Assembly: GCF_014174395.1 (NCBI RefSeq) | Contig: NZ_JABEQD010000002.1 | Span: 310,001-374,000 of the forward strand | Direction: 5' to 3' | DNA: 64,000 nucleotides | Origin: Gluconacetobacter aggeris | GTDB lineage: Bacteria; Pseudomonadota; Alphaproteobacteria; Acetobacterales; Acetobacteraceae | Shown here: positions 9,327 through 18,370 of the stretch, in pieces | Layout: every line of letters begins with the position of its first letter | How positions within the stretch are numbered: position 1 is the stretch's first letter | Program-made: the position numbers and the translations under genes | The notes under the pieces: model-generated | The model's database searches: none | The model's input: the letters and a program-made list of their open reading frames with translations, nothing else | What the model was told of the DNA's origin: nothing

Positions 9327-9332
9327 ATTTCC
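9327..9332 (-). promoter_or_regulatory. Candidate ECF (FecI-type) -35 element GGAAAT before the receptor
   Basis: On the minus strand GGAAAT, the -35 hexamer recognised by FecI-like sigma factors, occurs 62 bp before the receptor start in the gap between fecR and the receptor, where the regulated promoter is normally found. A convincing -10 element at the usual 16-18 bp spacing was not found, so this is a weak call. Confidence 0.25.
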
Positions 9333-9476
9333 GTCTCCCGTTTTCGTGAAAGTTAAATGACAACCGGAATGGATCGGAACCTGCCCGTGCCCGCAGGGCC
9401 GCACCCGCCATGTGTTTCCGAGCCCCGGAGCGGAGCAACCCAACGCGCCCGTCCAGGCCGGATCTCAGACAGGATC

Positions 9477-10442
9477 TCAGAAAATATCCAGCCGCCGTGC
9501 CGACGCCACATAATCGACATGCAGCACGCCCCGCGCCACCCGCGCGAACGTGTCGGGATCATCGAGCGCGAACGAGCCCATCAGCACGCGCCCGCCCGCC
9601 TGGCCATGCACCATCAGCTTCTTCGCGTTATACCGGTTGAAGATCGCGGCGGCGTCGCCAAGCGTTTCGCCCTGCAATTCCACCACGCCGCGTTCCCAGT
9701 TGGTGGCCCGTGCCAGCTCGTCCGCCGTCAGGCCACGCAGCCGGGGGGGCGATCCCGCCCCCATGGTCAGGCAATCCCCGGCCCGCAGCGTGAACCGCTC
9801 CCCGGTCCCCTGCCGGATCGCCACGGCACTGCCCGAAAGCAGCAGCCCGGTCGTCCGGTCCCCCGCAATCGCGACCTGCACCCGCCCGACCGAACGAAAT
9901 GTCAGGCTCCCGGCATCCAGTCGCGCCACCCGCCGGCTCGACAGCACACAGCGCCCATCCAGCAGCCGCGCAGCCGCCCCCCCCACCAGCAGGCCGGAAA
10001 AGCAGTCGAGCCGCACCGTCCCGCCCGCCATCTCGATCGAGCGCGGCGCCGCGTCCCGCACGCTGTAGAATCGCCCCATTTCCCGCGACGGCGCCGGCCA
10101 TGCGCCAAGCGCCAGACCCGCCGCCGAGGCCACCATCGCCCGGCGCGACAGGCTCCGCGCCCGCGCGGGCAAGGGGTGCAGGGCGGCAAATGCTTCCGGG
10201 GGGCGAACGGCCAGGGACGCACCGGCCCCGGCACCCGGCCTCAGCGCCGCCGCGCGTTCCGTCGCCTGCCACACCACCTGCGCCCGGATCATCGCGCCAC
10301 GATGGCGGAGATCGGCGCCCAGCCAGCGGTCCAGCTCCCCCTGTTCCCCGGCGGTCAGCGCGGCACGGTCCATCCGCGCCACCCAGTCCGCGGCGATGCT
10401 CTCAGGCGTTGGATTTTCCCGTCCGCAGGTCACCGGGCCCAT
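9477..10442 (-). CDS. FecR-family anti-sigma factor
   Basis: A protein of about 321 residues starting at ATG 10442 (MGPVTCGRENPTPE); a GTG nine bases further on is an alternative. The N-terminal cytoplasmic part carries the FecR signature SIAADWVARMDRAALTAGEQ. One membrane segment (AMVASAAGLALGAWP) lies near residue 135. The periplasmic part carries the FecR domain (GGTVRLDCFSGLLVG through VQVAIAGDRTTGLLLSGSAV) and the C-terminal NWERGVVELQGETLGDAAAI motif that binds the receptor STN domain. It should hold the sigma factor inactive until the ligand-loaded receptor signals. It overlaps the sigma gene by 41 bases, implying coupled synthesis. Confidence 0.93.
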   Translation of the reverse strand: MGPVTCGRENPTPESIAADWVARMDRAALTAGEQGELDRWLGADLRHRGAMIRAQVVWQATERAAALRPGAGAGASLAVRPPEAFAALHPLPARARSLSRRAMVASAAGLALGAWPAPSREMGRFYSVRDAAPRSIEMAGGTVRLDCFSGLLVGGAAARLLDGRCVLSSRRVARLDAGSLTFRSVGRVQVAIAGDRTTGLLLSGSAVAIRQGTGERFTLRAGDCLTMGAGSPPRLRGLTADELARATNWERGVVELQGETLGDAAAIFNRYNAKKLMVHGQAGGRVLMGSFALDDPDTFARVARGVLHVDYVASARRLDIF

Positions 10443-11010
10443 GCCCGCCGCCCTGCGCCGGAAGATCCCGGCCGGCATAGGCCATGCCGATGATCCTGAG
10501 CGCCCTGGCAAGCTGCTTTTCGACCACATTCTCCGAAACATTCAGGTGAAGCGCACATTCGCGTTGTGAATATCCATAAAAGCGGCGCAACACGAACACG
10601 TCCCGGCACCGGTCCGGCAGGTCACGCGCGACCTGGTCGAGAAAACGCAGTTCCTGCCGCGCGGTCACCGACCGTTCGACCGCCTGCCCCTGGTCGGGAA
10701 TCTCCGCGCCCGAAAAATCGGTCAGGGAATCGAACGAGACGATCCGTGCCTTGCGATAGTGTTGAAGAACCAGATTGCGCGCCACAGCAAAAAACCATGC
10801 ACGCGGAAATCTGATGGACGCATGGTCGGCTTCGGCAAGCTCCACCCAGGCCTGCTGGATGATATCGTCGCTCTCGATCCCCGAAAAACGCCGCAGCCAG
10901 CTCCGCACATCCCCCTCATGCGGAAGAATATGGGTCGCCAGCCAATGATTTCGCTCTTCCGGAAGCAATGGACCACATCCAGTCGCACAAGGACGGCGCG
11001 TCGATAGCAT
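10402..11010 (-). CDS. ECF sigma factor, FecI-like
   Basis: An extracytoplasmic-function RNA polymerase sigma factor of about 202 residues. Region 2 is seen as DIIQQAWVELAEADHASIRFP...AWFFAVARNLVLQHYRK, and region 4 as LPDRCRDVFVLRRFYGYSQRECALHLNVSENVVEKQLARAL, the FecI arrangement. The start is uncertain: ATG 11010 (MLSTRRPCAT) gives a normal length, while in-frame ATGs further upstream add about a dozen or more residues of unusual composition. It is first gene of the FecIR-receptor unit and should direct transcription of the receptor-hydrolase operon. It is divergent from the MFS exporter, with about 100 bases between their starts. Confidence 0.92.
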   Translation of the reverse strand: MLSTRRPCATGCGPLLPEERNHWLATHILPHEGDVRSWLRRFSGIESDDIIQQAWVELAEADHASIRFPRAWFFAVARNLVLQHYRKARIVSFDSLTDFSGAEIPDQGQAVERSVTARQELRFLDQVARDLPDRCRDVFVLRRFYGYSQRECALHLNVSENVVEKQLARALRIIGMAYAGRDLPAQGGGHGPGDLRTGKSNA

Positions 11011-11110
11011 GCGGTCCCGGCGAGAAATGTGATAAACTCGTGACATCCATAGCCGCCCCGCCGCGCGCCGCGGCATGGAAGTCGCCCCTGTGGCGCGTTA
11101 TGATCGGACC

Positions 11111-12493
11111 ATGCCGATCCTGCCCTATATCGTCGCCGCCACCTTCTTCATGGAGTATCTCGACTCCACCATCATCGCCACGGCCCTGCCGGCGATGGCG
11201 CGCAGCTTCCATGTCGGCCCCAACGAACTCAGCCTGGGCATGACGGCCTATATGCTCACCCTGGCGGTCTTCATCCCCGTCAGCGGCTGGATGGCCGACC
11301 GTTTCGGCTCGCGCACCATCTTCGCTACCGCCGTGTCCATCTTCACCGCCGCCTCGATCCTGTGCGGCTTCGCCGGCAGCGTGAACATGTTCATCGCCGC
11401 CCGGGTGCTCCAGGGGCTGGGTGGCGCGATGATGGTGCCGGTCGGGCGTTTCATCGTCATGCGCAATACCGAGACCAGCCGCATGATCCAGGCGGTCTCG
11501 ACCATCACCTGGCCGGCGGTGGCGGCCCCGGTGGTCGGTCCCACGATCGGTGGCATGATCGTGACCTTCACAAGCTGGCGCTGGATCTTTTTCATCAACC
11601 TGCCGCTGGGCCTGGCGGTGCTGGGCGTCATCTTCGCCGTGGTGCCGCAACAGTTCGGCGAACGCCGCCCGCTGGACTGGGGCGGCTTCGTGCTGGGCGG
11701 CCTGGCGCTGACATCCATCCTGCTGGGCACGGAGCTGGCCAGCAACACCCGGGCCAGCCTCACCCTGGCCGCCCTGCTGTTCGGCGGCGGCCTGCTGCTG
11801 GCCATCGCCACCCTGCGCCACGCGGCGGCCAGCACCCACCCGCTGCTCGATTTCGGGCTGTTGCGCCACCCCACCTTCAGCGTCACCATGGCGGCCGGCA
11901 CGCTCTCGCGCCTGACGATCGACGCCATCCCCTATCTGGTGCCGCTGCTGTTCCAGATCGGCTTCGGCCTCACCGCCTTCCATGCCGGGTCGCTGATGCT
12001 GGCCTTCGCGCTGGGCAATCTGGGTATGAAGATGTTCACCACCCGCATCCTCCAGCGCTTCGGCTTCCGCGCCACGGCCGCCGTCAACGCGGCATTGGGG
12101 GCGCTGTTCGTGCTGCTGGCGAGCACCATGGTGCCCGCCACCCCGGTCACCATGCTGCTGCTGGTGCTGCTGGGCTGCGGCATCACGCGCTCGATGCAGT
12201 ACACGCTGCTGGCCACGCTGGGCTTCGCCGATATCGGCGCCCAGGAAAAGGGTGCGGCCAGCACGCTCCTCAGCGTCAACCAGCAGATGTGCATCGGCAT
12301 GGGCGTCGCCTTCGCCGCCCTCACCCTGCGCCTGATCGCCACCCTGCGCGGCGAACACCCAGCGACCGACGCCTTCACCCAGACCGACTTCCACTGGGCC
12401 TTCCTGGTCGCCGCAATCCCCCTGATCCTGTCGATCCCCGGCTACCTGCGCCTCGACCGCACCGCCGGCGCCGCCCTCCGCCAGGCATCCTGA
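11111..12493 (+). CDS. MFS drug/solute exporter, DHA2 (EmrB/QacA-like)
   Basis: A 460-residue inner-membrane proton-driven exporter. The start at ATG 11111 opens directly into the first membrane segment (PILPYIVAATFFMEYLDSTI), whose DST...ATALP motif is typical of DHA2 members. Motif A is GWMADRFGSRTIF and motif C-like glycines follow in TWPAVAAPVVGPTIGGMIV. Thirteen to fourteen hydrophobic segments are visible. No adjacent membrane-fusion protein or regulator is present, so the substrate is unknown. It lies back to back with the sigma factor and converges on hslU. Confidence 0.9.
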   Translation: MPILPYIVAATFFMEYLDSTIIATALPAMARSFHVGPNELSLGMTAYMLTLAVFIPVSGWMADRFGSRTIFATAVSIFTAASILCGFAGSVNMFIAARVLQGLGGAMMVPVGRFIVMRNTETSRMIQAVSTITWPAVAAPVVGPTIGGMIVTFTSWRWIFFINLPLGLAVLGVIFAVVPQQFGERRPLDWGGFVLGGLALTSILLGTELASNTRASLTLAALLFGGGLLLAIATLRHAAASTHPLLDFGLLRHPTFSVTMAAGTLSRLTIDAIPYLVPLLFQIGFGLTAFHAGSLMLAFALGNLGMKMFTTRILQRFGFRATAAVNAALGALFVLLASTMVPATPVTMLLLVLLGCGITRSMQYTLLATLGFADIGAQEKGAASTLLSVNQQMCIGMGVAFAALTLRLIATLRGEHPATDAFTQTDFHWAFLVAAIPLILSIPGYLRLDRTAGAALRQAS

Positions 12494-12563
12494 TACCCGG
12501 ACAATCAGAAGATCAGTCCGAAAAAATGAGTGCCGGAAACGTGGGCTGGTGAGCGAGAGTGCC

Positions 12564-12596
12564 GCGCGCCGGATCGCCGCCAGCGCGCGTTTACGG
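12564..12596. repeat. Dispersed intergenic palindromic repeat, copy A
   Basis: A 33-bp GC-rich imperfect palindrome (GCGCGC-CGG...CCAGCGCGC around GGATCGCC) followed by TTTACGG, lying nine bases past the hslU stop between converging genes. Closely similar elements occur at 43748-43780 and 54335-54367 in the same position and orientation relative to minus-strand stop codons. It may act as a transcript-end hairpin. Confidence 0.6.
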
Positions 12597-12604
12597 CCAC
12601 AAAC

Positions 12605-13921
12605 TCAGAGGATGAAGCGGCTGAGGTCGCCCTTCCGGGCCAGCGGCTCCACCCGATCGCGCACATCGGCGGCGGTAATCCGCACGGTCTGGCCCGATCG
12701 GTCTGCCGCCGTGAAGGACACATCCTCCAGCAGCCTTTCCAGCACCGTCGCCAGTCGCCGCGCGCCGATATTCTCGACCCGCTCGTTGATGTCGGCGGCC
12801 AGCTCCGCCAGCGCATCCACCGCATCGTCCGAGAAATCGAGCGCCAGCCCCTCGGTCCCCAGCAGCGCCGTATATTGCTTCAGCAGCGAATGTTCCGGCT
12901 CGGTCAGGATGCGCCGCAGATCCTCGCGCGTCAGCGGCGAGAGTTCGACGCGGATCGGCAGCCGTCCCTGCAATTCCGGCAGCAGGTCCGACGGCTTGGC
13001 GATATGGAACGCGCCCGAGGCGATGAACAGGATATGGTCCGTCTTCACCGGCCCGTATTTGGTCGAAACCGTGGTCCCCTCGATCAGCGGCAGCAGGTCG
13101 CGCTGCACGCCCTCGCGCGAGACATCGCCGCCCCGGAAGCCGCTTTCCGACGACCGGGCACAGACCTTGTCGATCTCGTCGAGGAACACGATGCCATGAT
13201 CCTGGGCATGCGCCACGGCCTCGCCGACCAGCGCGTCATTGTCCAGCATCTTGTCCGCTTCCTCGCGGGTCAGCGCCTCGCGCGCTGCCGAAACGGTCAT
13301 CCGCCGGCGCTGGGGCACGCGGTTCATCAGCCCCTTCATCATGTCGGAGAAATTGATGACGGTACCGGGCTGCATGTTGGGCATCTCACCCATGCCGGGG
13401 CCGCCTTGGGCATCGGCGACCGAAATCTCGACCTCCTTCTCCTCCAGTTCGCCCGCGCGCAGCATGCGGCGGAACTTGTTCTTGGTGTCGGCCGAGGCCC
13501 CCTCGCCCACCAGCGCATCGACCAGCCGGTTCTCGGCCTCCTGCTCGGCCCGCGCCTGCACGTCGCGGCGGCGCAGGTCGCGCAGCATGTTCAGCGACAC
13601 TTCGACCAGATCGCGCACGATGCTCTCGACATCGCGACCCACATAGCCGACCTCGGTGAACTTGGTGGCCTCGACCTTCAGGAACGGCGCCTGCGCCAGC
13701 CGCGCCAGCCGCCGGGCGATCTCGGTCTTGCCGCAGCCGGTCGGCCCGATCATCAGGATGTTCTTGGGCACGACCTCATCGCGCATGCCATCGGCCAGTT
13801 GCGCCCGCCGCCAGCGATTGCGCAGGGCGATGGCCACCGCGCGCTTCGCATCGCCCTGGCCGATGATGAAACGATCGAGTTCCGAGACGATCTCGCGCGG
13901 GGAATGGTTGGGAATATCCAT
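12605..13921 (-). CDS. hslU: HslU, ATPase/unfoldase of the HslUV protease
   Basis: A 438-residue AAA+ unfoldase that feeds substrates to the HslV peptidase in the cytoplasm. It opens [20 protein letters not shown], has Walker A GPTGCGKT at 59-66, Walker B region IVFLDEIDK, the sensor/arginine region and the C-terminal LSRFIL tail that inserts into HslV pockets. Length matches the family. Its ATG at 13919-13921 overlaps the hslV stop by one base (TAATG), the usual hslVU arrangement. It converges on the exporter gene. Confidence 0.98.
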   Translation of the reverse strand: MDIPNHSPREIVSELDRFIIGQGDAKRAVAIALRNRWRRAQLADGMRDEVVPKNILMIGPTGCGKTEIARRLARLAQAPFLKVEATKFTEVGYVGRDVESIVRDLVEVSLNMLRDLRRRDVQARAEQEAENRLVDALVGEGASADTKNKFRRMLRAGELEEKEVEISVADAQGGPGMGEMPNMQPGTVINFSDMMKGLMNRVPQRRRMTVSAAREALTREEADKMLDNDALVGEAVAHAQDHGIVFLDEIDKVCARSSESGFRGGDVSREGVQRDLLPLIEGTTVSTKYGPVKTDHILFIASGAFHIAKPSDLLPELQGRLPIRVELSPLTREDLRRILTEPEHSLLKQYTALLGTEGLALDFSDDAVDALAELAADINERVENIGARRLATVLERLLEDVSFTAADRSGQTVRITAADVRDRVEPLARKGDLSRFIL

Positions 13922-14511
13922 TATGCGTCCTCCCTTCCCTTTTCACCCAGCGTCTCGAGGATCACCGAATGGTTGGTATAAACACAGATCTCGCCGGCAA
14001 TGCGCATCGCCCGCCGCGCGATCTCGGCCGCCGACATCCCGTCCACTTCCGCCAGCGCCCGCGCGGCCGACAGCGCATAATTGCCGCCCGAACCGATGGC
14101 GATGATGCCATCCTCGGGCTCCAGCACGTCGCCATTGCCGGTCAGGGTGAAGGAGCGTTCCAGATCGGCCACCGCCATCATCGCCTCCAGCCGGCGCAGA
14201 TAGCGGTCCGTCCGCCAGTCCTTGGCCAATTCGACGCAGGCGCGCTCAAGCTGGTTGGGAAAGCGCTCCAGCTTGGCCTCCAGCCGCTCCAGCAGGGTAA
14301 AGGCATCGGCGGTGGCACCGGCAAAGCCGGCCAGGATGGTGCCGGCCGGCCCGATCCGCCGGACCTTGCGCGCATTGCCCTTGATGACGGTGGCGCCCAG
14401 CGTCACCTGCCCATCTCCGGCCATAGCCACCTCTGCGCCACGTCGCACGCACAGGATCGTCGTTCCATGCCAGCCGACTGGATCATGGGGGGTCGCGTGT
14501 ATGTTCTGCAT
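13921..14511 (-). CDS. hslV: HslV, peptidase subunit of the HslUV protease
   Basis: A 196-residue threonine peptidase. The precursor residues [16 protein letters not shown] precede the catalytic threonine of the mature TTILCVRRG sequence, and GDGQVTLG and the G-S-GG pattern ([15 protein letters not shown]) follow as in known HslV. ATG 14511 is the only in-frame choice, yet no Shine-Dalgarno sequence precedes it. Upstream, CTTGTC (14543-14548) and CCTATC (14522-14527) with 15 bp between resemble a heat-shock promoter, which would give a very short leader. The gene follows the chemosensory operon by 47 bases on the same strand, so read-through is possible. Confidence 0.97.
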   Translation of the reverse strand: MQNIHATPHDPVGWHGTTILCVRRGAEVAMAGDGQVTLGATVIKGNARKVRRIGPAGTILAGFAGATADAFTLLERLEAKLERFPNQLERACVELAKDWRTDRYLRRLEAMMAVADLERSFTLTGNGDVLEPEDGIIAIGSGGNYALSAARALAEVDGMSAAEIARRAMRIAGEICVYTNHSVILETLGEKGREDA

Positions 14512-14558
14512 GACTGACAGAGATAGGCCGTTCGCGCCTCAGGACAAGAGCCGCCCCC

Positions 14559-16481
14559 TCATCCGCCCATCGCACGGGCGACATGCCCCGACAATTCGGC
14601 CTGGGTGAAGGGCTTGCGCAGCACCAGCGCATCCTCCGGCAACACGGCATTGTCGGCATAGCCGGTCAGGAACAGGATACGCGTTTCGGGATAGAGCGCG
14701 CCGATCCGCCGCGCCGCCTCCTCGCCGCCCATTTTCGGCATCATGACATCCAGCACCACCAGGTCGGGCCGATGGGGCGCCATCGCATCGATTTGCGCCA
14801 GCGCCTCCTCCCCGCCCGATGCCTCGATCGCCTCATGCCCCATGCCGCGCAGGAAACCGGCCGTCACGGTCCTGACCGTGTCCTCGTCGTCCACCACCAG
14901 GATGCGCAGCCCCTTGCGGACAGGCAGAGGCTCCAGCGCCTCCGGCCGGTCGAGGGCCGCCACCGGGCAGCGATGGACCGGCAGATACAGATCCACCTGC
15001 GTCCCCTGCCCCGGCGCGCTGGTCACCCGCACATCGCCCCCGGCATGGCGCACGAAACCATAGATCATCGACAGGCCCAGCCCGGTCCCCCGCCCGACAT
15101 CCTTGGTCGTGAAGAACGGCTCGAAGATCCGCGCCAGCGTCTCCGGCGCCATGCCCGTGCCCTGGTCGGCCACCGACACCACGACATATTCGCCCTGGGG
15201 CAGATCCCCTTCAGCCACCGGCGCCTCCAGCCGCGCCACATGGGTCGAGAGCATGATCCCCCCCCCATCCGGCATGGCGTCGCTGGCATTCAGGCACAGA
15301 TTCAGCAGCGCCAGTTCCAGTTGCCCGGCATCGGTCCGCACCAGCGGCACCTCCCCGCCCGGGTCCGCGGTCTCCATCCCGATCTCGACCGGCGGGCGCC
15401 CCGCCGCCCCCTCGCGCCGCCGCGCGGTCACGCCCTGCACCAGCAGGTCATGCATGCCCCGCAACAGAGCATTCACATCGACCGGTTGCAGGCTCAGATC
15501 ACGCGGCCGGCTGAAATTCAGCAGCCGGCGCGTCAGGTCGGCCCCCCGCCGTGCCGCGCCCATCGCATTGTCCAGCAGATGGGTCGTGCGGTCGTCCAGC
15601 CCCGCGCCCATATCGACGGCCAGTTCCAGAGACCCCATCACCGCCGTCAGCAGATTATTGAAATCATGCGCAATTCCGCCGGCCATGGTGCCCAGCGCCT
15701 GCATCTTTTCCGCCTGGCGCAGGCGCGCCTCCATCTCGCGCTGGCGAGTGACGTCCCGATTGATCAGCACCGAATAGGCCTCGCCCCGCGCATTCACGCC
15801 CAGACGCGCACGGGTGAATTCCCGCCAGCTCACACTGCCGCCGGGGCCGGACACCGGCAGCACTTCCTCATCCCGGCCCTCGGCCTCCAGCCGCGCCTCA
15901 GCCGCATGCAGCGCCGGCAGCAGGGCCGGATCGGACAGATCCTCCTCCCGCCGCCCCAGACAATCGGCCTCGTCCCGGCCATAGAAGGCGGCGGCATTGC
16001 GGTTGATGCGGATAAAGCGCCCGTCCGGGTCCTTGAAGGCCAGGCCGGCGCGCAGATTCCCCAGCAGGCCGCGCAGCAGCATCCGCTCGGTCTGCAACTC
16101 GCCTTCCAGCTTGTGGCGATGCGCCGCCTGGACGACCATCGCGCGCAGGGCATCCCCATCCCAGGGCTTGTGCGAATAGAAGGAAATCCGCCCCTGGTTC
16201 AGCGCCGCCGCCACGGCGCCGATATCGGCATACCCTGTCAGCAGGATCGCCTGCGCGTCGCACATCCCCCGCGCCCGCGCCAGCATCACGTCGCCCCCCA
16301 TCTCGGGCATGCGCTGGTCCGAGACGATGACATCGATATCGCGGCGCCGGGCCAGAATATCCAGCGCCTCGACCGGCGAGGTGGTCGACAGGATGGTGAA
16401 ACTGTCTTCCAGCAGGTCGGTCAGCGCCACCAGGATCTCTGGTTCGTCATCCACCAGCAGCACGACGGGGCGGTCGGTCAC
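14559..16481 (-). CDS. Hybrid histidine kinase: REC-PAS-HisKA-HATPase-REC
   Basis: A 640-residue cytoplasmic hybrid kinase without membrane segments. Domains in order: receiver with phospho-acceptor in VIVSDQRMPEMGG near residue 54; PAS (GLAFKDPDGRFIRINRNAAAFY) about 140-250; HisKA with GGIAHDFNNLLTAV near residue 272; HATPase with CLNASDAMPDGG and EPFFTTKDVGRGTGLGLSMI; C-terminal receiver with LVVLDVMMPKMGG near 576. The HDFNN phosphoacceptor type and terminal receiver resemble CckA-like and other soluble hybrids. Its ATG overlaps the stop of the preceding kinase gene (ATGA), so it is the last member of the Wsp-like operon and a plausible phosphorelay output of the CheA in that operon. Confidence 0.95.
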   Translation of the reverse strand: MTDRPVVLLVDDEPEILVALTDLLEDSFTILSTTSPVEALDILARRRDIDVIVSDQRMPEMGGDVMLARARGMCDAQAILLTGYADIGAVAAALNQGRISFYSHKPWDGDALRAMVVQAAHRHKLEGELQTERMLLRGLLGNLRAGLAFKDPDGRFIRINRNAAAFYGRDEADCLGRREEDLSDPALLPALHAAEARLEAEGRDEEVLPVSGPGGSVSWREFTRARLGVNARGEAYSVLINRDVTRQREMEARLRQAEKMQALGTMAGGIAHDFNNLLTAVMGSLELAVDMGAGLDDRTTHLLDNAMGAARRGADLTRRLLNFSRPRDLSLQPVDVNALLRGMHDLLVQGVTARRREGAAGRPPVEIGMETADPGGEVPLVRTDAGQLELALLNLCLNASDAMPDGGGIMLSTHVARLEAPVAEGDLPQGEYVVVSVADQGTGMAPETLARIFEPFFTTKDVGRGTGLGLSMIYGFVRHAGGDVRVTSAPGQGTQVDLYLPVHRCPVAALDRPEALEPLPVRKGLRILVVDDEDTVRTVTAGFLRGMGHEAIEASGGEEALAQIDAMAPHRPDLVVLDVMMPKMGGEEAARRIGALYPETRILFLTGYADNAVLPEDALVLRKPFTQAELSGHVARAMGG

Positions 16482-18370
16482 GCCTGCATCTCCGCATTAC
16501 TCCGGACGGGCTCGGCCATCGCTTCCAGATGCGGCTGCCAGGGCACCGAAATCGTAAACATCGTTCCCCGTCCTCCATTGGTGCCGGCCCTGCGCGGCGC
16601 GTCGGCAATCGCGATCGTGCCATGATGGGCCTGCACGACACTATAGGCGATGGCCAGCCCCAGCCCCGTCCCCGCCCCCACCGGCTTGGTGGTAAAGAAC
16701 GGCTCGAAGATCCGCTCCGCCATCTCCGGCGGAATGCCCGGACCATTATCCGTCACGATAAAGACATATGATTGCTCGCCCGAGCCCTCGCTGACACGCA
16801 ATTCGGTGGCAATCCTGATCACTCCGCGCGCCGGCCCCGCCGGGTCGCCCTCGCCGGCATCCTCCAGCATGGAATAAATCGCGTCGGCGGCATTGCTGAT
16901 GATGTTCATCATCACCTGGTTCAGCAACGCAGACTGGCAATACAGGCGCTCGGGCGCGCGATAATCCCGCTCCACCACGATCTGGTTGCCGAATTTCTGC
17001 GTCAGCAGGGCCAGCACCGTCTCCAGTGCCTCGGGCACGTCGATCACCTGGAACAGCCCCTCGTCCAGGCGCGAGAATTTCCGCAGGTTCAGGACCAGGT
17101 TCTGGATGCGCCGCAGGCCCAGGCTCATCGATTCGACACGGTCGCGGCATTTCATCAGCGCCGCGTGCCGGCTCCCGTCCGCATCCGTGCCAGGGTCCTC
17201 CTCGGCGATCACCTGCGCCAGCAGGCGGGCCACCGTCTCCTTGTGGGCCAGGATGAAGGCCAGCGGATTGTTGATCTCATGCGCAATGCCGGCCACCAGC
17301 TCGCCCAGCGACGCCATCTTGGCGGTCTGCACCAGCTTGCCCTGGGTCTCGATCAGCCGGCGGTTGGCATCGGCCAGCTCGGCATTCGCCTGTTCCAGCG
17401 CCTCGGCCAGCGAGGCCTTGGAGGCAATCGCCGCCGCCTCGGCCCGCGCGGCCTCGACCGCGATCTCGCGCGCCTGCCGGTCCAGGTCGATGCGCCGCGC
17501 ATCGTCCTGCAGCAGCTTGCGCCGCACCAGCGCCCGAATCCGCAGGGCCAGCACATCGGGCTCGATATCGTCGGCCACCATGTCGTCCACACCGGCCTCG
17601 AACGCCCGTGCGGGAAAGACACCGCGCGCCGCACCCGGCCCGCTCAGGCCCAGGATACGGGGCGCCCCTCCGCCCGCCACCACGACATCCTGCCGCAGAT
17701 CGTCCAGTGCCTGGCAGAAGGCGATGCCGTCGAACCGGTCGGACACCAGATCGACCACCACGCAGTCGGGCGCACGCGCAGGGTCGAACCAGTCCGCCCG
17801 CTCCATCGCGCCGGGATGACCGATCACGGTCACGTCATGCCCGTCATTGCGCATCAGGGCCGCCAGGGCCGCCACCGCATGCTCCCGCGCCCCTTCGCCG
17901 CCGACAATCAGGATTCGTGCCCGACGGAACAGCGGGCTGGCATCCCGCTGCCCGGTACCGGCCCCCGTACCCGCACCCTCGCGCAGCAGCGCGCGGATGC
18001 GAAAGACGATCAGGTCCGGTTCGGCCGATTTGGGCACATAGGCATCGGCGCCGCTTTCCAGCCCCTCGCGCTCCAGGCCCGGCTCCCCCCCCTCGGTCAG
18101 CATCAGCACCGGGATCATGCGGGTGGCCGCACTCATGCGTAATTGGCGCGCCATCTGCCCGCCATTCATGCCCGGCAGATGGTAATCGGCGACCACCAGA
18201 TCCGGAATCCGCGTATCCAGCGTATCCAGCGCGGCCTCGCCACTGGCCACCCGCGTCACCGCAAAGCCATGGCCTTCCAGCATCCGGCGTATGCGCAACG
18301 CCTGGGTGTCGGAATCCTCGACCAGCAGCAGCGTCGGCGGCACCTGCCCCTCGGCGGAGGCGTCGGTCAT
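16478..18370 (-). CDS. Sensor histidine kinase with receiver and pseudo-receiver: REC-REC'-HisKA-HATPase
   Basis: A 630-residue soluble kinase. The first receiver (LLLVEDSD, acceptor in [13 protein letters not shown] near residue 59, Lys in YVPKSAEPD) looks intact. A second receiver-like domain ([14 protein letters not shown] to about residue 280) lacks the acidic pair and has [13 protein letters not shown], so its phospho-transfer is doubtful. A coiled linker rich in A/E leads to HisKA with [15 protein letters not shown] near 363, then HATPase motifs [10 protein letters not shown] and [19 protein letters not shown]. It overlaps cheB upstream and the hybrid kinase downstream by four bases each. 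Receiver-headed kinases of this type accept phosphate from a partner kinase, here most likely the operon's CheA. Confidence 0.94.
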   Translation of the reverse strand: MTDASAEGQVPPTLLLVEDSDTQALRIRRMLEGHGFAVTRVASGEAALDTLDTRIPDLVVADYHLPGMNGGQMARQLRMSAATRMIPVLMLTEGGEPGLEREGLESGADAYVPKSAEPDLIVFRIRALLREGAGTGAGTGQRDASPLFRRARILIVGGEGAREHAVAALAALMRNDGHDVTVIGHPGAMERADWFDPARAPDCVVVDLVSDRFDGIAFCQALDDLRQDVVVAGGGAPRILGLSGPGAARGVFPARAFEAGVDDMVADDIEPDVLALRIRALVRRKLLQDDARRIDLDRQAREIAVEAARAEAAAIASKASLAEALEQANAELADANRRLIETQGKLVQTAKMASLGELVAGIAHEINNPLAFILAHKETVARLLAQVIAEEDPGTDADGSRHAALMKCRDRVESMSLGLRRIQNLVLNLRKFSRLDEGLFQVIDVPEALETVLALLTQKFGNQIVVERDYRAPERLYCQSALLNQVMMNIISNAADAIYSMLEDAGEGDPAGPARGVIRIATELRVSEGSGEQSYVFIVTDNGPGIPPEMAERIFEPFFTTKPVGAGTGLGLAIAYSVVQAHHGTIAIADAPRRAGTNGGRGTMFTISVPWQPHLEAMAEPVRSNAEMQA

